DNA of 19,371 bases. It comes from Thioalkalivibrio sp. Its GTDB lineage: Bacteria > Pseudomonadota > Gammaproteobacteria > Ectothiorhodospirales > Ectothiorhodospiraceae. The notes below the pieces were generated by a model. That model searched no databases, was not told the DNA's origin, and saw only the letters and a program-made list of their open reading frames with translations. Location of the stretch: positions 1 to 19,371 of the forward strand of contig SLNI01000003.1 in assembly GCA_007133115.1 (NCBI GenBank). Direction: 5' to 3'. Made by a program: the position numbers and the translations under genes. Positions 16,307 to 19,371 of this stretch are shown piece after piece. Every line of letters begins with the position of its first letter. Positions within the stretch are counted from its first letter, which is position 1.

Positions 16307-17280
16307 TGAAGCTGAACCCTGAGAACACGCGAAGCCTGGCACTGGCCGTCCTGGAGACCGAGGCCAGTTCCGTCGCGGCACTGACGCAGCGTATCGATGC
16401 GGCTTTTCTGTCGGCCTGCCAGTTCATCCTCGACTGCCGGGGACGGGTCGTCGTACTGGGTATGGGAAAGTCAGGCCATATCGGGGGCAAGCTGGCCGCG
16501 ACCCTGGCGTCCACGGGAACCCCGGCGTTCTTTGTCCACCCTGGCGAGGCCAGCCACGGAGATCTGGGCATGATCACGCGGGAGGATGCGGTGATCGCGT
16601 TGTCGAATTCGGGGGAAACCGACGAAATCCTGACCATCCTGCCGCTCATCCGTCGCCTGGGCGTCCCCCTGATCGCGCTGACTGGCAATCCCGGTTCCCG
16701 CCTGGCGCGCGAGGCCAGCGCGCATATTGACGTTAGCGTGGAACGCGAAGCCTGCCCCCTTGGGCTGGCGCCCACTTCCAGCACCACGGCAACACTGGCG
16801 ATGGGCGACGCTCTGGCCATTGCGGTACTCGATGCGCGGGGCTTCACCGCCGACGATTTCGCCCGTTCCCATCCCGGGGGGCGCCTCGGACGCCGCCTGT
16901 TGATCCACGTCGCGGACATCATGCGGACAGGTGAGGCCATTCCCTGCATCCATTCCGAAGCCCTGTTGCGCGATGCGCTGTTCGAGATCTCCAGAAAAGG
17001 ACTCGGCATGGTGATCATTTCCGACGCGGTCAGGGTGCAGGGAATCTTCACCGATGGTGACCTGCGTCGCGCTCTGGATCGCGGCCTGGACATCCACCAT
17101 CTGACCATCGGCGAGGTGATGACATCCGGTGGTTTCACGGCACGTCCCAACTGGCTCGCGGTCGAAGCCCTGGAGATGATGGAAAATCACCAAATCAACG
17201 CTTTGCCGGTCGTCGATGAGGACGAGCGACTGGTCGGGGCCATCAATATGCACGACCTGCTCCACGCGGGGGTGGCCTGA
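16303..17280 (+). CDS. kdsD: D-arabinose 5-phosphate isomerase
   Basis: KdsD interconverts ribulose 5-phosphate and arabinose 5-phosphate, the first step toward KDO for LPS. From ATG 16303 it has 325 residues. An N-terminal SIS domain (about 35-180) carries VVVLGMGKSGHIGGKLAATL (49-68, with K56), HPGEASHGDLGM (79-90, with H85), ALSNSGETDEIL (99-110), CPLGLAPTSSTTATLAMGDA (151-170) and H190 in ARSHPGGRLGRRL. Two CBS domains follow at about 205-260 and 270-325. The ATG at 16303 overlaps the yrbG stop by four bases. A second ATG three bases on gives the same protein minus one residue. GGATGG upstream is a plausible ribosome site. Confidence 0.96.
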   Translation: MMKLNPENTRSLALAVLETEASSVAALTQRIDAAFLSACQFILDCRGRVVVLGMGKSGHIGGKLAATLASTGTPAFFVHPGEASHGDLGMITREDAVIALSNSGETDEILTILPLIRRLGVPLIALTGNPGSRLAREASAHIDVSVEREACPLGLAPTSSTTATLAMGDALAIAVLDARGFTADDFARSHPGGRLGRRLLIHVADIMRTGEAIPCIHSEALLRDALFEISRKGLGMVIISDAVRVQGIFTDGDLRRALDRGLDIHHLTIGEVMTSGGFTARPNWLAVEALEMMENHQINALPVVDEDERLVGAINMHDLLHAGVA

Positions 17281-17819
17281 TGCCGCTGGCACCGGGCGAT
17301 CTGCTCAAGCGGCAGCAAGGTATCCGCCTGCTGATCCTGGACGTCGACGGCGTATTGACCGATGGCAGCCTGTTTCTCGGGGATGCCGGAGAACAGTACA
17401 AGGCATTCAGCAGCCGGGATGGCCACGGGATCCGAATGGCCCAGGACGGTGGCCTGGAAGTGGCGGTACTGACCGGGCGAAACTCCGAGGTGGTGGCTCA
17501 TCGGATGCGTGATCTGGGTGTGCGGCACATCATGCAGGGTCGGCGCGACAAGGGTCTGGCGGTCGAGGAACTCCTGAAACGGTCCGGCTTCACCGCCTTG
17601 GAATCGGCGTTTGCCGGTGATGACGTCGTCGACCTGCCCGCCATGCGCCGTGTGGGCCTCGGGATCGCCGTTGCGGATGCCCATCCCCTGGTGCTGGAGC
17701 ACGCCGACTGGCAGACGCGTGCGGGTGGCGGACACGGAGCCGTGCGGGAAATCTGTGAGGAATTGCTGGGCGCCCAACAGCAGCTCGAAGGGATTCTGCG
17801 TGTCTATCTGGAATCCTGA
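17280..17819 (+). CDS. kdsC: 3-deoxy-D-manno-octulosonate 8-phosphate phosphatase
   Basis: KdsC is the cytoplasmic HAD-family phosphatase that releases KDO from KDO 8-phosphate. The 179-residue protein has HAD motif I LLILDVDGVLTDG (17-29) with D21 and D23, motif II in VAVLTGRNSEVV, a conserved lysine in GRRDKGLAVEELL, and motif III GDDVVDLPAM. The lack of a large cap domain fits the tetrameric C0 class. Its ATG overlaps the kdsD stop by one base (TGATG). The last 20 bases overlap the start of lptC. Confidence 0.96.
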   Translation: MPLAPGDLLKRQQGIRLLILDVDGVLTDGSLFLGDAGEQYKAFSSRDGHGIRMAQDGGLEVAVLTGRNSEVVAHRMRDLGVRHIMQGRRDKGLAVEELLKRSGFTALESAFAGDDVVDLPAMRRVGLGIAVADAHPLVLEHADWQTRAGGGHGAVREICEELLGAQQQLEGILRVYLES

Positions 17820-18351
17820 GCGGAAACGCCGGTCGCGCGATCTCCTGCTGGCGACACTCGTGGCGCTACCGCCCGCCCTGGCTGCCGAGGGTATGGCCAC
17901 GCTGGACATCGAACAGTTCACGCTTCGAATCACCGACGAGACCGGAACGATCAGTCACGTGCTGCGCGGGGACCGCCTGCAGCAGTTCGACCCCCTCGGT
18001 TACCAGCGAACGGATAACCCGCGGCTGGAATTGCGGGTAGACGGTGCAGTCGACTGGATCTGGACCGCTCCGCTCGCCCTGCACTACCCTGTGGAACAAC
18101 GGCTGGAACTTCTGGGACTGACCGAAGGGGTTCGGTCGGCCCGCCCCGGGCGCGCTCGAAGCCGGATCGACACCTCCGATGTCACCATTAACACGGAGAC
18201 CCAGGAGGTCTCCACCGAAGCACGGGCAACGAGAGTGGAGCCCGGGTTGTTCATGACCGGGATCGGGATGCACGCGGACCTGCCTGCGGATACGATCGAA
18301 CTCCACCGCGATGTCCGAACGGTCTATTCTTCGCAAGGCGAACAGGAATGA
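17800..18351 (+). CDS. lptC: LPS export protein LptC
   Basis: LptC is the bitopic inner-membrane protein that joins the LptB2FG transporter to the periplasmic LptA bridge. The product of 183 residues begins at GTG 17800 (MSIWNPERKRRSRD), has a single hydrophobic segment at about 15-30, then a periplasmic beta-jellyroll domain. VTINTETQEVSTEARATRVE and the closing region MTGIGMHADLPADTIELHRDVRTVY fit the LptC/OstA fold. No ATG stands between the upstream stop and the membrane segment. The GTG has GAAGGG about eight bases upstream, so a 20-base overlap with kdsC is likely. Similarity to E. coli LptC is modest, so the name leans on order and fold. Confidence 0.88.
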   Translation: MSIWNPERKRRSRDLLLATLVALPPALAAEGMATLDIEQFTLRITDETGTISHVLRGDRLQQFDPLGYQRTDNPRLELRVDGAVDWIWTAPLALHYPVEQRLELLGLTEGVRSARPGRARSRIDTSDVTINTETQEVSTEARATRVEPGLFMTGIGMHADLPADTIELHRDVRTVYSSQGEQE

Positions 18352-18355
18352 CGAG

Positions 18356-18880
18356 ATGACTGACTCCTCACGAAACGGCACCGCGCGCAAATGGTCCACC
18401 CGCGCCAGCGCACTGCTCTTCAGCCTGGCGCTGGCCCTCCCACCGCTGGTGCTGCACGCGCAGCCTCGCCCGGGAATACCCGTCAACATCCAGGCGGACA
18501 ATGCACAGATGGACGACCGCACCGGGGTCGCTGTGTATCGCGGAGACGTGGTGGTGACGCATGGCGACATGACCCTGTGGGCCGACCAGATCACCATCCA
18601 CACCGAGGATCGACGTCCGGTACGCATCGAGGCCGAAGGCAACCCCGCTCGGGTCGAATCTCCCGACCTGTCGCAACGGCAACGCATCGCCACGGCTCGG
18701 AACATGGAATACACCTTCGATGACGAGGTTCTGGTCCTCCTGCGCGATGCACGTATCCAGACCGCCACCGAGGATACCCGGGGCGACCGCATCCGTTATG
18801 ACCTGATCAACGATGTCGTACGGGTTGAAGGTCGTGAAGGTGAACGGGTGCAGATCACCATCCAGCCTCGCGAGGAGTGA
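18356..18880 (+). CDS. lptA: LPS transport periplasmic protein LptA
   Basis: LptA forms the periplasmic filament that carries LPS from LptC to outer-membrane LptD. From ATG 18356 it has 174 residues, with a signal peptide at about 1-35 (cleavage near VLHAQP) and an OstA-type beta-jellyroll. PVNIQADNAQMDDRTGVAVY, then RGDVVVTHGDMTLWADQITI and ATARNMEYTFDDEVLVL, match the family pattern. An upstream in-frame ATG at 18311 would add 15 residues inside lptC. I prefer 18356 because AGGA stands eight bases before it and the start lies four bases past the lptC stop. Its stop overlaps the lptB ATG. Confidence 0.94.
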   Translation: MTDSSRNGTARKWSTRASALLFSLALALPPLVLHAQPRPGIPVNIQADNAQMDDRTGVAVYRGDVVVTHGDMTLWADQITIHTEDRRPVRIEAEGNPARVESPDLSQRQRIATARNMEYTFDDEVLVLLRDARIQTATEDTRGDRIRYDLINDVVRVEGREGERVQITIQPREE

Positions 18881-19371
18881 TGCCGACGCAGCACAGACTC
18901 GTACCCGTCGAGGAAATACAGGATCCGGGGGATTTCCGCGCCCTCGAGGGGAGCCTGATCGGCCGGGGGCTCACCAAACGGTATGGCAAGCGTACCGTCC
19001 TCGACCGCGTGGACGTCGATCTCACGCGGGGCGAGGTGGTCGGTCTACTGGGTCCCAATGGCGCGGGCAAGACCACCTGCTTCTACATCCTGGTCGGGTT
19101 GATTCAGGCCGATGCCGGACGCATCGAACTCCTTGATCAGGACGTCACCGTGGCGCCCGTGCACAGGCGCGCGCGTCTCGGTCTCGGTTATCTGCCACAG
19201 GAGGCTTCCATCTTCCGCCGCCTCTCCGTCTGGCAGAATCTGATGGGCGTGCTCGAACTGCGCTCCGACCTGGACGCCACGGGACGCCGTGAAACCGCAA
19301 ATGCCCTGATCGAAGAGTTCCAGCTCGAGACGGTACGCGAAAGCCCGGGGATCGCACTCTCGGGCGGAGAA
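18880..19371 (+). CDS. lptB: LPS export ABC transporter ATPase LptB (3' end beyond window)
   Basis: LptB is the ATPase of LptB2FGC, which extracts LPS from the inner membrane. The 164 codons present include Walker A GPNGAGKTT (58-66), the Q-loop region LGYLPQEASIFRRLSVWQNL (102-121, Q107) and the start of the signature motif LSGGE at the window edge. The stretch from LIGRGLTKRYGKRTVLD onward aligns with E. coli LptB from memory. The ATG at 18880 overlaps the lptA stop by one base and yields about 25 extra N-terminal residues (MPTQHRLVPVEEIQDPGDFR and on) that E. coli LptB lacks. No in-frame ATG, GTG or TTG closer to the core is evident. The GAGG before the ATG is only about four bases away. 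Confidence 0.95.
   Translation, partial: MPTQHRLVPVEEIQDPGDFRALEGSLIGRGLTKRYGKRTVLDRVDVDLTRGEVVGLLGPNGAGKTTCFYILVGLIQADAGRIELLDQDVTVAPVHRRARLGLGYLPQEASIFRRLSVWQNLMGVLELRSDLDATGRRETANALIEEFQLETVRESPGIALSGGE

Overview
The window reads as chromosomal core DNA of a high-GC gammaproteobacterium. The best guess is the Chromatiales/Ectothiorhodospiraceae area. This rests on SspA, a complete cytochrome bc1 operon, the short form of HisG, the Mla and Lpt envelope genes, and a gene order that, from memory, largely follows the Pseudomonas aeruginosa ssp-pet-algW-his-murA-mla-kds-lpt block. The genus is inference. There is no rRNA, tRNA, CRISPR array, phage or transposase gene.

Layout. On the minus strand (read right to left) lie a nif3/ybgI-family gene, a 314-base gap, the Rieske-cytochrome b-cytochrome c1 operon (petA-petB-petC), and sspA, which runs off the left edge. 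A DegS/AlgW-type periplasmic protease gene (4515-5645, plus strand) stands alone, divergent from ybgI and convergent with hisC. From about 15.03 kb down to 5.68 kb, eleven minus-strand genes run almost without gaps: an unrecognised gene, mlaF-mlaE-mlaD-mlaC-mlaB, murA, hisG, a DAHP synthase gene, hisD and hisC. To the right, on the plus strand, is the KDO/LPS export operon yrbG-kdsD-kdsC-lptC-lptA-lptB, with lptB cut by the right edge. The divergent gap at 15027-15331 carries a striking inverted repeat.

How it fits together. Most of the window serves the Gram-negative envelope. MlaFEDB with MlaC moves phospholipids between outer and inner membrane. MurA starts peptidoglycan synthesis. KdsD and KdsC make KDO. 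LptA, LptB and LptC belong to the LPS transport bridge. The DegS-like protease is of the type that senses outer-membrane protein stress. Histidine and aromatic amino acid genes are interleaved downstream of murA, and the bc1 complex provides quinol oxidation.

I see no undescribed multi-gene system. The departures from the expected pattern are: a DAHP synthase gene inserted between hisG and hisD; no ibaG/bolA-type gene between murA and mlaB; an unrecognised gene heading the mla cluster; a cytochrome b with apparently two extra C-terminal membrane segments and a PVWY motif; an N-terminal extension on LptB; a possible leaderless protease transcript; and the foldback repeat at 15.1 kb.
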